A stretch of 57,543 nt of DNA from Candidatus Hydrogenedentota bacterium (lineage in GTDB: Bacteria; Hydrogenedentota; Hydrogenedentia; Hydrogenedentales; JAGMZX01). The notes below the pieces were generated by a model. It made no database searches. It was not told the DNA's origin and saw only the letters and a list, made by a program, of their open reading frames with translations. Where the stretch lies: assembly GCA_018005585.1 (NCBI GenBank), contig JAGMZX010000008.1, forward strand, positions 15,361 to 72,903. The letters are read 5' to 3'. Made by a program: the position numbers and the translations under genes. Positions 9,303 through 18,608 of this stretch are shown piece by piece; positions within the stretch are counted from its first letter, which is position 1; the number at the start of each line of letters is the position of its first letter.

Positions 9303-10631
9303 ATGAAACGCAAGGCGTTCTGGGGAATGGTAATACTGGCCCTTGCAGCGGGCGCGGTGGTGGCATTGCGCCCGCGGCCCGTGCTGGTCGCATACGGACG
9401 GCCGGTCCGCATGACGGTGCGCGAGTACATCGCGGAAGATGCGGAGACCCAGTTGGCGCGCACGTATACGGTCGACATGCCCGTCTCGGGCACCGTGTCG
9501 CGGATCGAATGGGAAGTAGGCGACATTGTGCAGCAGGGCGAAGCCCTGACGCGGGTCGAGTCCCTGCCTATTGAACAGCAGATCAAGGGTCTGGAGGCGC
9601 TGGTCGCGCAGACGCGCGCGCAGATAACCGGCGTGGATGTCTCGAAACCCAAGCCGGAAGCGCTTGCGGCAGCCGAAGAGCGCGTGAAGGAAGCTACGGC
9701 GTCGCTCGAAATGGCGCGCAAGGCCCGCGCCATCGTCGAGATCAACCTGGAACAGGCGCGGAAAGACTATGAGCGCGCGCAGCGGCTTCGGGCCGAGGGG
9801 GTCATGAGCCAGCGTTCCTATGACGAGGCGGAGAGCGCCTTTCGCGCGCTCGAACAGGATTTGGCAAGGGCGCGCCTCGCCGAGCAGGCCGCCGGAAAAG
9901 GGCTCGAAATCGCGACCCTGGCGTCACGGCAGCTAGCGGATTCGGTGGACGACAACGAATTCATGCGCGAGGCGCATCAGGCCCAAATCGCGAACTTCGA
10001 GGCACAACTGGAGATTCTCCGCGATGACCTCGAGAAGACGACGATTCGCGCGCCCGTGACCGGTCCGATTCTCATGAAATTCGTCGAGAACCGGCGCACC
10101 TTGCTCGCCGGCACGCCGCTGTTGCAGATGGGCGACCCGGCGTCGAGCGAAATCCTGTGCGACGTGCTTTCGGAGGAGGTAGTGCGCGTCGCGCCGGGCG
10201 ACGCGGTCGAGATCACGGGCAAGGCGCTGGACGGCGAGACGGCCCTGGGCACCGTCAAGCGCATACACCCGGCCGCATTCAAGAAGATATCCGCGCTCGG
10301 CATCGAACAGCAACGCGTGCGCGTCCTGATTGATTACGATACGCAGGCGGTCACGCTGCGCCCGGGCACCAGTCTCGACGTCAAGATTATCACCGCCGAA
10401 AGCGCGGACACGCTCGCCGTTCCGGACCGTGCGGTGTTCCAGCATGAGGGCGCGTGGCACGTATTCAAGACCGATGGCGGGACCGCGTGGCTGACGCCGG
10501 TAACTGTGGGGCTCAAGAACGAGGATTGGGCCGAGGTCACTGCGGGCCTCGGCCCGGAGGATACGTTTGTTGCCGAGCCGCCCAACGACTTGGCGGACGG
10601 CGCGCGCGTGAAAGAGAAAGACCCCTCGTAA
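9303..10631 (+). CDS. HlyD/MacA-type membrane fusion protein
   Basis: A 442-residue periplasmic adaptor for an export system. It has one N-terminal transmembrane anchor (residues about 5-21), a first lipoyl half (TVSRIEWEVGDIVQQGEAL), a long coiled-coil hairpin (about 90-240, rich in Glu, Ala and Arg), a second lipoyl half (TTIRAPVTGPIL), then a beta-barrel and a membrane-proximal domain. ATG at 9303 follows a GGCGAGGG box. No transporter directly follows; the nearest candidate partner is the ABC permease/ATPase pair at 15.3-18.4 kb on the other strand. The lack of a neighbouring TolC-like gene is also notable. The adaptor family is clear but its partner is a guess. Confidence 0.88.
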   Translation: MKRKAFWGMVILALAAGAVVALRPRPVLVAYGRPVRMTVREYIAEDAETQLARTYTVDMPVSGTVSRIEWEVGDIVQQGEALTRVESLPIEQQIKGLEALVAQTRAQITGVDVSKPKPEALAAAEERVKEATASLEMARKARAIVEINLEQARKDYERAQRLRAEGVMSQRSYDEAESAFRALEQDLARARLAEQAAGKGLEIATLASRQLADSVDDNEFMREAHQAQIANFEAQLEILRDDLEKTTIRAPVTGPILMKFVENRRTLLAGTPLLQMGDPASSEILCDVLSEEVVRVAPGDAVEITGKALDGETALGTVKRIHPAAFKKISALGIEQQRVRVLIDYDTQAVTLRPGTSLDVKIITAESADTLAVPDRAVFQHEGAWHVFKTDGGTAWLTPVTVGLKNEDWAEVTAGLGPEDTFVAEPPNDLADGARVKEKDPS

Positions 10632-10669
10632 CCGTCAGCCGCGCCTGTGCCTGACCCTTCGTATTGCGT

Positions 10670-10966
10670 TCAGGCGCCATCGGGGTGCGTTTGGTCCAGG
10701 GATTCCGTCAATTGCGCCAGTTCCAACCCGAGGGCGGCGCGCTCTTCGGCCGTGCGCGCGGTGCGGCGGCCGCGCAGCAGGTGTCGCACCCGCCGCCAGA
10801 ACATCAGCCGCTCCCGCACCCAGGCGGACTGTTCATCCGGATGCCATTCCGGGAAGGGCGCGGCCGAAGGCGGTTCCGGCGTTTGAGCCGCGCCATTGCG
10901 GGGCCAGCCGGCGATTACGGCGGCGAACCCCAGCGACAGACAGCATGTGAGCAAACAGGAAATCAT
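10670..10966 (-). CDS. Small membrane-anchored protein of a phage-like islet
   Basis: A 98-residue protein with one N-terminal hydrophobic helix (ISCLLTCCLSLGFAAVIAG), a Pro-rich spacer, and a basic/acidic helical C-terminal half (ERLMFWRRVRHLLRGRR, then EERAALGLELAQL). AAAGAGG lies about five bases before the ATG at 10966. It lies 15 bases downstream of a fibre-like gene and probably shares its transcript. The same arrangement, fibre-like gene then small protein with an N-terminal membrane helix, closes the capsid cassette at 49837-50776. It could be holin-like or a membrane anchor. No family is recognised. Confidence 0.5.
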   Translation of the reverse strand: MISCLLTCCLSLGFAAVIAGWPRNGAAQTPEPPSAAPFPEWHPDEQSAWVRERLMFWRRVRHLLRGRRTARTAEERAALGLELAQLTESLDQTHPDGA

Positions 10967-10981
10967 GGGGCACCTCTTTCT

Positions 10982-11656
10982 TCAGACGTAGCTGAGGCGC
11001 ACGCCAATCAGGCGCGCGTCCGCGTCGAGCGTGTCGTCCGCATGCGACGCTTCGCGCTGCACGGTGACCACGAGCACATTGCCCGCGGCTGCATTCGCGG
11101 GGGTGCGCGTCCCCGCGACGGCGTGCAGGTCCTTCAACGCAATAAGACCGTCAGACAGCGCAAAATTCTCGATAACCGTGTTGTCGAGCCCGTCGCCGTC
11201 GCCACTGCAGCGCAAGTAAATGCGCCAGCGCACGTTGCCGCCCGTGCCGGACGTGGCGGTCCAGTACAGCGTTACGCGCAATTCGCGGCCGTCATAATCC
11301 GGCGGCAGGACGAAGTTGAATGCGCCATATTCATCCGTGTCTTTGTCGAAATCGAGCGTATGCCAGCTCAACCGCCAAGAACCCGAGAACCCCATCAGCG
11401 TGGGGCCGCCGCAGGGATTGCTGTATGCGGGCCATCCCTCTTTGGCCGTGCGGAAAGCACTCCAGGTTCCGTCGACGCCCGACACCTCGAGGTTGCCCCC
11501 GATGTCCGCGTCGCCGTCAACCGTCAGGTCGCCGTCGAGGGCGACGTTGCCCTGCTTATCCATATCCGCGCCGCCGTCCGGGGTGGACCCGTAGCCGCCG
11601 CCGATGCGCAGTTCTTCAAGGTACCGGGGCTTCGCGCCCATAGCCGGCAAGGTCAT
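10982..11656 (-). CDS. Phage tail-fibre-like protein
   Basis: A 224-residue protein starting at ATG 11656, chosen because GGAG sits about seven bases upstream and the N-terminus (LRIGGGYGSTPDGGADMDKQ) matches phage fibre or appendage proteins. Residues about 30-60 form short beta repeats (GNVALDGDLTVDGDADIGG), typical of left-handed beta-roll fibre shafts. A beta-rich C-terminal domain follows (FNFVLPPDYDGRELRVTLYW, WRIYLRC, NVLVVTVQREAS). No signal peptide is seen. A longer frame from 11806 adds unconvincing sequence. The gene forms a pair with the small membrane protein at 10670. A hairpin (11689-11714) lies about 33 bases before the start, as in the main capsid cassette. Confidence 0.65.
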   Translation of the reverse strand: MTLPAMGAKPRYLEELRIGGGYGSTPDGGADMDKQGNVALDGDLTVDGDADIGGNLEVSGVDGTWSAFRTAKEGWPAYSNPCGGPTLMGFSGSWRLSWHTLDFDKDTDEYGAFNFVLPPDYDGRELRVTLYWTATSGTGGNVRWRIYLRCSGDGDGLDNTVIENFALSDGLIALKDLHAVAGTRTPANAAAGNVLVVTVQREASHADDTLDADARLIGVRLSYV

Positions 11657-11688
11657 GTCGTATCTCCGCGATTGCGGCCGGCGAAACC

Positions 11689-11714
11689 CGGCCCCACCCT
11701 TCCACGCGGGGCCG
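11689..11714 (-). repeat. Inverted repeat before the fibre-like gene
   Basis: Arms CGGCCCC (11689-11695) and GGGGCCG (11708-11714) enclose a 12-base loop. There is no T-tract, so it is not a classical terminator; it would form in the leader RNA of the fibre-like gene. Confidence 0.4.
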
Positions 11715-11826
11715 TTGCACCCGCCCGAGGCAGGAATAGCACGGTAGAAAGCTTGCAGGACGGAGAGGGCAAAAGAGACTGGGAAAACGGGTACGGCGAC
11801 GTCCAACTCCGGCGCAATCAGCCCTC

Positions 11827-11855
11827 TTGACTCCTGCGCGTGAAATGCCTAGACT
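11827..11855 (+). promoter_or_regulatory. Sigma-70 promoter of the MFS gene, almost leaderless
   Basis: TTGACT (11827-11832), a 17-base spacer, and TAGACT (11850-11855). The -35 matches consensus at five of six positions and the spacing is optimal. Transcription should start near 11861-11863, only two to four bases before the ATG at 11865, which fits the absence of a ribosome binding site there. Confidence 0.6.
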
Positions 11856-11864
11856 CCCGCCGCT

Positions 11865-13118
11865 ATGTTCACCCCTCTCCGCCGCATGTACCTTGTTGGA
11901 TTCGTGCTCGATTTCGCCATAATGGCTGGAATTACAGGAACGCCTTTCTTTCTCTACGATGTGCTGCATGGCGACGAGCGCATGTCCGGCTATATCGGCG
12001 GCCTGCAAATGGCCGCCTACGCGTTCGCTTGTATCGCGGTGTCGGGCATCGTCTCGCGCGTGCGCAACGGGCTTTGGTACGCCATGGGCGGCATCGCCGT
12101 GTTCTCGCTGGTCTATGCGCCTTTTCCGCTGACGCGCAGCCCGATCGTGTGCGGCGCGCTGACCGTGGTCGCATTCGGCGCTCTGGCCTTTGTCTGGCCG
12201 GCGCTCCATTCCTGGGTCGGCGCGGAGCCAAACCCGGCAAAACGCGCGCGGCAACTCGGCTGGTTCAACGTGGCGTGGAGTTTCGGCTTTGCCGTCAGCC
12301 CAATGCTTGCCGGGCCGCTCTACGACCTCGATTTCCGCCTGCCCTTTCTTGTCCTGCTGCTGCTGGGCAGTGTCTGTTTCGCGCTGCTCCTCTCGCTGCC
12401 GCACGAGCGCGACCTGTTCGGTCCGGGACATGACCAGGTATCAGAGGAGCGCGCGGCTCACGACCGCGCAAGCGAGGTATACTTGTACGCGGCGTGGTTC
12501 GCGACGTTTGTGGTCAACGTGCTCGTCGGTGTGCTGCGCACCGTATACCCGAAACGGATCCAGGACCTGCTTGGCTCCGGCGAATTATGCATGGCCGCTG
12601 GCTGGCCGCTGCCCGGGTTCCTGCACGCCGCGCCCGCGACCACCTACGCCCTCCTGGCTTCCGCGCTCAGCCTGCTCACCGCCGCCGCCTTCATGCTGCT
12701 GGGACGTTCCCGCTGCTGGCGGCACGATTTCCGGCTGGTCATCTGGCTGCAGGCCGGATGCGCGGGGGCATTCTGGCTGCTGGGCCGGACGTCGAGCCTC
12801 TTGCTGATGGCCCCATGCTTTGCGGTGGTCGGCGCAGCCCTGGGGGTGGCCTTCTTCTCGAGCGTGTATTACAGCGTGACCGACGCCGCGCACAAGCACC
12901 GGCGCGCGACTATCAACGAGGCCGCGGTAGGTATGGGCGGATTCGCGGGCAGCGTCGTATTCGGCTACGTCATCGGGCGCTCGGGCAATCTCGCTCTGCC
13001 CTTCCTCTGCACGCCCCTCTTCATCGCCGCCGCCCTGTTCCTGCAACGCCTCTTGATCGCCCACGGCAGGCGCCGCGTAGAGGCGTCGCCCGCCGCGTCT
13101 GCTGAAAATGATCGGTAG
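11865..13118 (+). CDS. Major facilitator superfamily transporter
   Basis: A 417-residue polytopic protein with about 12 hydrophobic helices in two halves, split by a hydrophilic loop at about residues 178-202 (LPHERDLFGPGHDQVSEERA). The first half has short basic loops (VSRVRNG), as in many MFS carriers, and PNPAKRARQLGWFNVAWSFGF resembles drug or metabolite exporters. Substrate is unknown. No Shine-Dalgarno sequence precedes the ATG; instead a good promoter ends about ten bases upstream, so the mRNA is probably leaderless or nearly so. It converges with the transketolase gene, with only ten bases between the stop codons. Confidence 0.85.
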   Translation: MFTPLRRMYLVGFVLDFAIMAGITGTPFFLYDVLHGDERMSGYIGGLQMAAYAFACIAVSGIVSRVRNGLWYAMGGIAVFSLVYAPFPLTRSPIVCGALTVVAFGALAFVWPALHSWVGAEPNPAKRARQLGWFNVAWSFGFAVSPMLAGPLYDLDFRLPFLVLLLLGSVCFALLLSLPHERDLFGPGHDQVSEERAAHDRASEVYLYAAWFATFVVNVLVGVLRTVYPKRIQDLLGSGELCMAAGWPLPGFLHAAPATTYALLASALSLLTAAAFMLLGRSRCWRHDFRLVIWLQAGCAGAFWLLGRTSSLLLMAPCFAVVGAALGVAFFSSVYYSVTDAAHKHRRATINEAAVGMGGFAGSVVFGYVIGRSGNLALPFLCTPLFIAAALFLQRLLIAHGRRRVEASPAASAENDR

Positions 13119-13128
13119 GCCGGGCCGG

Positions 13129-15024
13129 CTACCCCGCCAACTGCCGGATCTTCGCGAGGAGACTGTCGGGGTCGAGCCCTTGATGGAAGATATGTTCGCC
13201 GAGACCACCCCGCCCCGCCTTGCCCACGCCAAGGACCGCCAGGCGCGGCGCGTAGCCCCGCTCGAGCAGCCAAGTCCCGAACCGGCTGCCCAGTCCCGTC
13301 TTCACGTTCTGCGTTTCCGCGACCATGACGAACGGCGCCGAGCCCAGCGTCTGCATCATGTCCTCGTCCACAACGTTCAGTGTCGGCTTGTTGATCAAGC
13401 CCACGTCGATACCCGCGTCCCGCGCGCGCTCCACCGCGTCCAGCGCGCGGTACAGCATGTCGCCGTAGGAAACGACAAAGCCGCGCGACCCGTTACGGAT
13501 GATCTCGTCCTTGCCCGGCACGAACTGGTAGCCACCCTCGTAATACTTCGAGCCGTCTTCTTTCAGAATGAAGGGGACTTTGCTGCGCGTCGAGAAGATG
13601 AACCGGACCCCGCCGTCGTTCCACACCGCGCGCACGAGGCTCTTGAGCTGCAGCGCATCCGCGGCGAAATACAGGCGCGTCACGTCGTCTTCGGGCAGAC
13701 CGTTATCGCCGTAGAAGATGTTGATCCCATAGTGGCACGTGTTGTCGGCCATGTCGTCCACGCCCGCGTGCGAGAAATGGCAGATCACGTTCGCGCCGTT
13801 CAGCCGCGCCATGGTGAGTTCCGAGACGATCATCTCGAGAAACGCGGAGAAGGTGCTGAAGATGCCCTGGCGGCCCGGCTCGAAGCCAAACCCCGCCGCC
13901 GCCGAGAAATTGCCCCGCTCCTGCACGCCGCCGTTGATGAACACTTCGGGATGCCTCTCGCGGATGCCCTTGAGGCCCGTCGAGCCTTCCAGGTCGGAAT
14001 CGACCACGAGCACCTTCGCGGCCCGCTCGGATTCCGGCATGCCATCCAGGATTTCGTTCACGATCTTGCCGAATTCCGTGCGGTTGCTTGCGGAATCCTC
14101 CGACGAACCCCTCAGCGCGCCGCCACCCCCCACTTTCTTGACCGCGTTCAGATACGTCACCGCTTCGGTAAGTCCGCGCCGCGCCAGGTAAGCTGCCGCG
14201 TTCTCCTTGCCGATGACGTCGTGGCCCGCGTGCGTGCCTTCGATGCCCGGCACTCCGGGCGCCATGACCCGCTTGTTGATCAACGCCACGGGCCCTTCCG
14301 TCCGCACCGCCATGAGCATGCGCGCGAACAGCGCGTCCAGGTCTTCGCCGTCGCCAACGTCAACCGTCAGGCCGTGGCCCCGGAGCGTCCGCGCGATGTC
14401 GTAGCCCGGCAGGTATTTCGAAGGATGCCCGGAAATCGTCACGTCGTTGTCATCGATGCACAGCTTCACGTTAAGTTGCTGCGCGACGGCCAGGCGCGCC
14501 GCTTCGGCATCGTCGCCTTCCTGCTGCGAGCCGTCCGACCCGAAGAGGAACACGACCTTGTCCGGATGCGCCTTGGACACGCCGTTGACAAACGGCCAGA
14601 GGTGCCCGAGCCGGCCCGAGGCGAACTTGATGCCCAGTTCGCGGTCGATCTCAGGATGGCCGTAAAGGCCCTCGTTCGCTGCGCGGTATTGCAGCAGTTT
14701 CTCAAACGGCATCTCGCCGTTGAACGCGGCCATCGCGTACTGAAGCGCCACGCGGTGCCCACCTTCGTCGAAGTAGACCGGGTAGACCTTCTTGTTCCCT
14801 TTCATGAACGCGTCCGCAATGAGCGCCTCCGGCACGATGCTGTACGCGCCGCCCGTGTGGCCGCCAAGTCCCTTCGCGCCCGCAACGCTGGTGAAAAAGA
14901 TGATAACGTCGCGCACGACCTGAATGTTCGCCAGCAGCTGCACGCGTTGGTCCGCTGAGATCTGGCCGCCGAACGGGTCAATTGCCACCGCTTTGTAGCC
15001 GCTTACGTCAATCGGAAAACTCAT
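13129..15024 (-). CDS. Transketolase-family thiamine-diphosphate enzyme
   Basis: A 631-residue single-chain enzyme. The N-terminal domain carries a GHTGG block (His56), a GHPE...ASGRLGHLWP block (residues 122-144) and the cofactor motif GSDGSQQEGDDAEAA (162-176) followed by Asn193, which bind ThDP and its metal ion. The pyrimidine-binding domain holds EVFINGGVQERGNFSAAAGF, with the conserved Glu and the family's typical order. The C-terminal domain ends with GLGEHIFHQGLDPDSLL. It would transfer two-carbon units between sugar phosphates in the pentose phosphate pathway, but it diverges from housekeeping transketolases, so a related ketose or acetoin-type substrate is possible. ATG at 15024 has GGAGG nine bases before it; the longer frame from 15213 is not supported. 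Confidence 0.8.
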   Translation of the reverse strand: MSFPIDVSGYKAVAIDPFGGQISADQRVQLLANIQVVRDVIIFFTSVAGAKGLGGHTGGAYSIVPEALIADAFMKGNKKVYPVYFDEGGHRVALQYAMAAFNGEMPFEKLLQYRAANEGLYGHPEIDRELGIKFASGRLGHLWPFVNGVSKAHPDKVVFLFGSDGSQQEGDDAEAARLAVAQQLNVKLCIDDNDVTISGHPSKYLPGYDIARTLRGHGLTVDVGDGEDLDALFARMLMAVRTEGPVALINKRVMAPGVPGIEGTHAGHDVIGKENAAAYLARRGLTEAVTYLNAVKKVGGGGALRGSSEDSASNRTEFGKIVNEILDGMPESERAAKVLVVDSDLEGSTGLKGIRERHPEVFINGGVQERGNFSAAAGFGFEPGRQGIFSTFSAFLEMIVSELTMARLNGANVICHFSHAGVDDMADNTCHYGINIFYGDNGLPEDDVTRLYFAADALQLKSLVRAVWNDGGVRFIFSTRSKVPFILKEDGSKYYEGGYQFVPGKDEIIRNGSRGFVVSYGDMLYRALDAVERARDAGIDVGLINKPTLNVVDEDMMQTLGSAPFVMVAETQNVKTGLGSRFGTWLLERGYAPRLAVLGVGKAGRGGLGEHIFHQGLDPDSLLAKIRQLAG

Positions 15025-15278
15025 CGCTTCAGACCTCCGTTGCCTTCCTGTTCCGGGAGCGCAACCCGCGCCAAACAGACTACCCGAACACACCCCGAAG
15101 AAGATTAGCGCATACACGAAAACGCCCGCCGCGTGCGCCTGCGTCATGAAATGGATTTGGCGGGCATCGAGCACCACCACGGAACAAGAACCAGTATAGC
15201 AAAAAAAGGCCAACGAATTCCTATCGCATGCCTGCGCGACTGCGTGCAGCGCGCGGAACCCCGCCAGGCCGGAACCGT

Positions 15279-17651
15279 CTACTCACGTTCCTTGAGCACC
15301 TCCACGAGGTCGAGACGCCTGACCTTGACACTGACGGCCAGATTGGCTGCGATGATAAAGGCCAAGGTGAGCGCGGTGGTGATGCCGAGAGTGCGCGCGG
15401 AGATGTGGAAGGGAAGCCGGTAGAGGTCGGAGTCGTACGCGTGAATGAGCAGCCGGCAGAGCGCAAACCCGCTCGGAAAACCGGCCAGCAGGCCCAGTAC
15501 GCCCAGAACGAAGTTCTCGATGTACATGATGCGGCCGACTTCGGAGACGGTAAGCCCCATGACGCGAAGCGAGGCAAGTTCGCGCTGCCGTTCGGCCAAG
15601 GATACGGAAGTAACGTTGTAAATGACCGCAAAAGCGATCACGCCCGCGAACAAGACCAGCATGACGTTCATAACGCGCATGCTCTGCGCGAGCGTATCCA
15701 GTACCGCCTGGTACGCTCGTTCGCGCGAAACGATGGACGCCACGGCGGCGACGTCGCGCAGCGCGAAGTTGACGTCCGGTTCACGGCCCGGTTCGGTGCG
15801 AAGCAGCGCCGCGTTCATGACGAACGGCTCGTTGAGAAGATGGCTGAGCGCGCCGATGTTCATGTACGCGCCCACCCCCAGAAACTGGCGGTAGATACGG
15901 CGCACCACGACCTCGCTTTCTTGCGTAACGCGACCCATGAGCGGTTTGAGCACCACGCGGTCGCCCACGGAAATGCCAAGCGTCAGCGCGAGGTGTTCGT
16001 CAATGCTGAGGCCATCCTCCCCAACATCGACGCGCGTGCCGTTTTCATCGAGCAGACGCTGCATATCCGCGCCGCGGGGCAGGCCGGTCACGATAATGTC
16101 CTTCTTGCGCCATCCATTGCGGATTTCGAAGGGGTACTCAAGCACGGGCTCGGCGTCGCGCACATGGTCGAAACGCAGCACATCGTAATAGGTCTGCCTG
16201 CCCTGTTCGAGTTGAAAACTGATCTTGAGGTCCTGGCGCTGCATCTGGTGGAACTGCATGTCGAGGCCATAGTGCAGGGCATCCATGGTGAAGAAACCCA
16301 CGATCAGGATCGCGGCGGACACCATGACGCCGAAAGCATTGATTCCCGCACGAAAGGCGTTGCGCGAGATGTTTCGGCAGATCATCTTCCCGGTGAAACT
16401 GAGGCGCCGCCAGAGCCGCGTGAAGCGTTCGAGCCAGACGCGGTGAGCGTAGCGGGGTGCTTCCGGCCGCATGGACTCGGCGGGATGGATGCGCGCGGCG
16501 CGGATGGCGGCGCTGAGCGCGCCAAGCACGGCGAAAACCATGGCGATGCCGATGGATCGGGAAATCACATCGGGGTACACGCGGGATTCGAGCAGGGGAA
16601 ACTGATAGACCTCGACATACATCTGGATCATGCCGTAGGCAAGCCACTGGCCCACCCCAAACGCGCCGACGGCGCCAAGTACGGCCAGGATCAGCGCGAA
16701 TTGAAGGTAATGCCCGGCCACCTGAATGTTGCTGTAACCGTAGGCCTTGAGCAGCCCGATCTGCGTGCGCTCCGTGCGCACCATGCGGTTGAGCAGCACA
16801 AGCAGGATTAGTGCGGCTACCCCCTGGAAAATCGCGGGGATAATCCGCGCGGAAACGCCAAGGCCCTTGATCTCGTCCGAGAGAAAACGGTTCGAAATCT
16901 GGTTTTCCCGCTTGGTCTTGGCGAAGACGCCGTAGGGCTCGAGTATCTCCTCCGCGCGCTCGAGCACGCCGTCCAGCGTTTCGATTTCGTCGACGACGCC
17001 CACGATGTTATTGCAGGCCTCGCGCATGTCCAGCGCGGTCTCGGCGAAGGCCTGCGGCACCCACAGGATGCCGAAACGCTCGAAACTGGGCACGAGTTCC
17101 TGCACGTTGCGTATCATGTAGACATATTCGGGTGACAGCGCGAGTCCGACTATGCGCAGAGGGTAGCGGCGGCTCTCGACGGACACCTCGACTTGGCCTC
17201 CGAGTTCCAGACCATTCTTGACCGCGAATCGCTCGCTGAGGATAACTTCGTTCTGCGCGCCCTCGGAGAAATAGCGGCCGCGGCGCAGACAGATGTCGTT
17301 GAGCACGGGCTCGCGCGGGTCGGGCATCGAGATGAGTCGCCCGATGCGCGACTCCCGTTCACCAGGCACGTCCACCTTGACATCCTGGACGATGCGGCCC
17401 CGCACACGGCGCACTCCCGTAATGGCCGACAGCTTGGCGGTGGCGGTCACGGGCGCGCGCTCCAGGTGGATCTCGAAATCGGCGAAACGGTGCTGTGCGT
17501 AGTAGGTGTCGCGCGTGAGCAGAAGATTGCGGTATGCCGACGCAATACAGATATAACAGGCCGTGCCGCACAGCACAACCATTACTACCGCGAGCGACTG
17601 CCCAGGCGTCTTGAGCAGGGTGCGCAGGAGCTTCCTGTGCAGGATGCGCAT
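15279..17651 (-). CDS. ABC transporter permease, FtsX/MacB type, two-domain
   Basis: A 790-residue integral membrane protein of the long (duplicated) FtsX-permease family. It begins with a helix after LHRKLLRTLLKTPGQ, has a large extracytoplasmic domain (about residues 50-250), a cluster of three helices (FQGVAALILLVLLNRMV to about 395), another helix and extracytoplasmic domain (about 430-660), and three C-terminal helices ending in VRRLDLVEVLKERE. Each FtsX unit has the ERxxLxxLRxxG-type loop (RTERTQIGLLKAYGYS and AERQRELASLRVMGLT) that contacts the ATPase. Its ATG at 17651 overlaps the ATPase stop codon (TAATG), so the two are coupled. A second ATG six bases upstream is also possible. It probably exports or extracts a lipid, lipoprotein or peptide. 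Confidence 0.9.
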   Translation of the reverse strand: MRILHRKLLRTLLKTPGQSLAVVMVVLCGTACYICIASAYRNLLLTRDTYYAQHRFADFEIHLERAPVTATAKLSAITGVRRVRGRIVQDVKVDVPGERESRIGRLISMPDPREPVLNDICLRRGRYFSEGAQNEVILSERFAVKNGLELGGQVEVSVESRRYPLRIVGLALSPEYVYMIRNVQELVPSFERFGILWVPQAFAETALDMREACNNIVGVVDEIETLDGVLERAEEILEPYGVFAKTKRENQISNRFLSDEIKGLGVSARIIPAIFQGVAALILLVLLNRMVRTERTQIGLLKAYGYSNIQVAGHYLQFALILAVLGAVGAFGVGQWLAYGMIQMYVEVYQFPLLESRVYPDVISRSIGIAMVFAVLGALSAAIRAARIHPAESMRPEAPRYAHRVWLERFTRLWRRLSFTGKMICRNISRNAFRAGINAFGVMVSAAILIVGFFTMDALHYGLDMQFHQMQRQDLKISFQLEQGRQTYYDVLRFDHVRDAEPVLEYPFEIRNGWRKKDIIVTGLPRGADMQRLLDENGTRVDVGEDGLSIDEHLALTLGISVGDRVVLKPLMGRVTQESEVVVRRIYRQFLGVGAYMNIGALSHLLNEPFVMNAALLRTEPGREPDVNFALRDVAAVASIVSRERAYQAVLDTLAQSMRVMNVMLVLFAGVIAFAVIYNVTSVSLAERQRELASLRVMGLTVSEVGRIMYIENFVLGVLGLLAGFPSGFALCRLLIHAYDSDLYRLPFHISARTLGITTALTLAFIIAANLAVSVKVRRLDLVEVLKERE

Positions 17652-18379
17652 TACCATTCCAGTTCTTCCGGGGACTTGCGCCGCGCGTTCACGAGGATGT
17701 CGCGCACGTGGCCGTCCGACATGCGTATTACCCGGTCGCCCATGCCGCCGATGGCCGCGTTGTGCGTGATGATGATAAGGGTCGCGCCCAGACACACGTT
17801 GATGTCGCTCAGCGCTTCGAGTACGACCTTGCCGGTCGAAAAATCCAGGGCGCCCGTGGGTTCGTCGCACAGCAGGATTTCGGGCCGCTTGGCCACGGCC
17901 CGCGCGATAGCCACGCGCTGCTGTTCGCCGCCCGACATCTGCGAAGGAAAATGCGTGCGACGCGCCTCGAGTCCAACCAGGCGCAACGCTTCGACGGGGT
18001 CCATCGGGTCCGGGGCGATCTCCGTGGCAAGGGCAACATTCTCTTCCGCGGTCAAATTCGGCATGAGATTGTAGAACTGGAACACGAAGCCGATGCGTGA
18101 CCGCCGGTAACGCGTGCGCTGCGCATCGGTGTAGTTCGTCAGTACCTCGTCGCGGAAATAGACCTCGCCCGCGGAGGGCGCGTCCAGGCCGCCGATGATG
18201 TTCAGCAGCGTGCTTTTCCCTGAGCCGCTGGGGCCGAGAATCACGAGAAACTCGCCCGCGGCAACGTCGAGGGTGACCCCGCGCAGCGCGGATACGGTAA
18301 CCTCGCCCATGCGGTAGTCTTTGCGCAGCTCGCGTACGCGAAACACGACATCCCGCTTCTCTCCGTTGTCGTGCGACAT
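17651..18379 (-). CDS. ABC transporter ATP-binding protein, LolD/MacB type
   Basis: A 242-residue ATPase with all nucleotide-binding motifs: Walker [10 protein letters not shown] at residues 49-57, Q-loop [14 protein letters not shown], signature [14 protein letters not shown], Walker [13 protein letters not shown] and the switch His in [22 protein letters not shown] and DEPTGALD are typical of the LolD/MacB/FtsE group, which pairs with FtsX-type permeases such as the next gene. ATG at 18379 follows AAGGAG with a ten-base spacing; the longer frame from 18514 lacks homology-like sequence. It overlaps the permease start. An HlyD-type adaptor that could complete a MacA-like system lies 8 kb away. 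Confidence 0.93.
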   Translation of the reverse strand: MSHDNGEKRDVVFRVRELRKDYRMGEVTVSALRGVTLDVAAGEFLVILGPSGSGKSTLLNIIGGLDAPSAGEVYFRDEVLTNYTDAQRTRYRRSRIGFVFQFYNLMPNLTAEENVALATEIAPDPMDPVEALRLVGLEARRTHFPSQMSGGEQQRVAIARAVAKRPEILLCDEPTGALDFSTGKVVLEALSDINVCLGATLIIITHNAAIGGMGDRVIRMSDGHVRDILVNARRKSPEELEW

Positions 18380-18542
18380 GAAACCGAGACTCCTTGTTTG
18401 ACGGCGTCTATTGTACGGCCGCGGCAAGGGAGAGACCACCGCGCGCCCAAGAAGGCCCTCTTGCGTTGGCGCTCGTCCCCGCAACGGACATTGCGCGCGC
18501 GGATTGGCGGGCAATCGTCGAAAAACGGCGGAGGAAAAACCA

Positions 18543-18571
18543 TTGCAGCTCTGCGAATACTACGCTATACT
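18543..18571 (+). promoter_or_regulatory. Putative sigma-70 promoter of aroE
   Basis: TTGCAG (18543-18548), 17-base spacer, TATACT (18566-18571). The -10 box is good; the -35 keeps only TTG. It lies in the 229-base divergent region between the ABC genes and aroE, 37 bases before the GTG start. Confidence 0.45.
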
Positions 18572-18608
18572 CAAGGTCAGATAATGGCGACGGAAGGGGT
18601 AACACTGC

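Noticed and set aside
13108-14958. 616-residue plus-strand reading frame
   Set aside because: Antisense to the transketolase-like gene, whose cofactor motifs prove the minus strand.
15184-15213. TATACT-containing promoter for the transketolase gene
   Set aside because: A TATACT reads on the minus strand but the sequence 16-18 bases before it does not resemble a -35 box.
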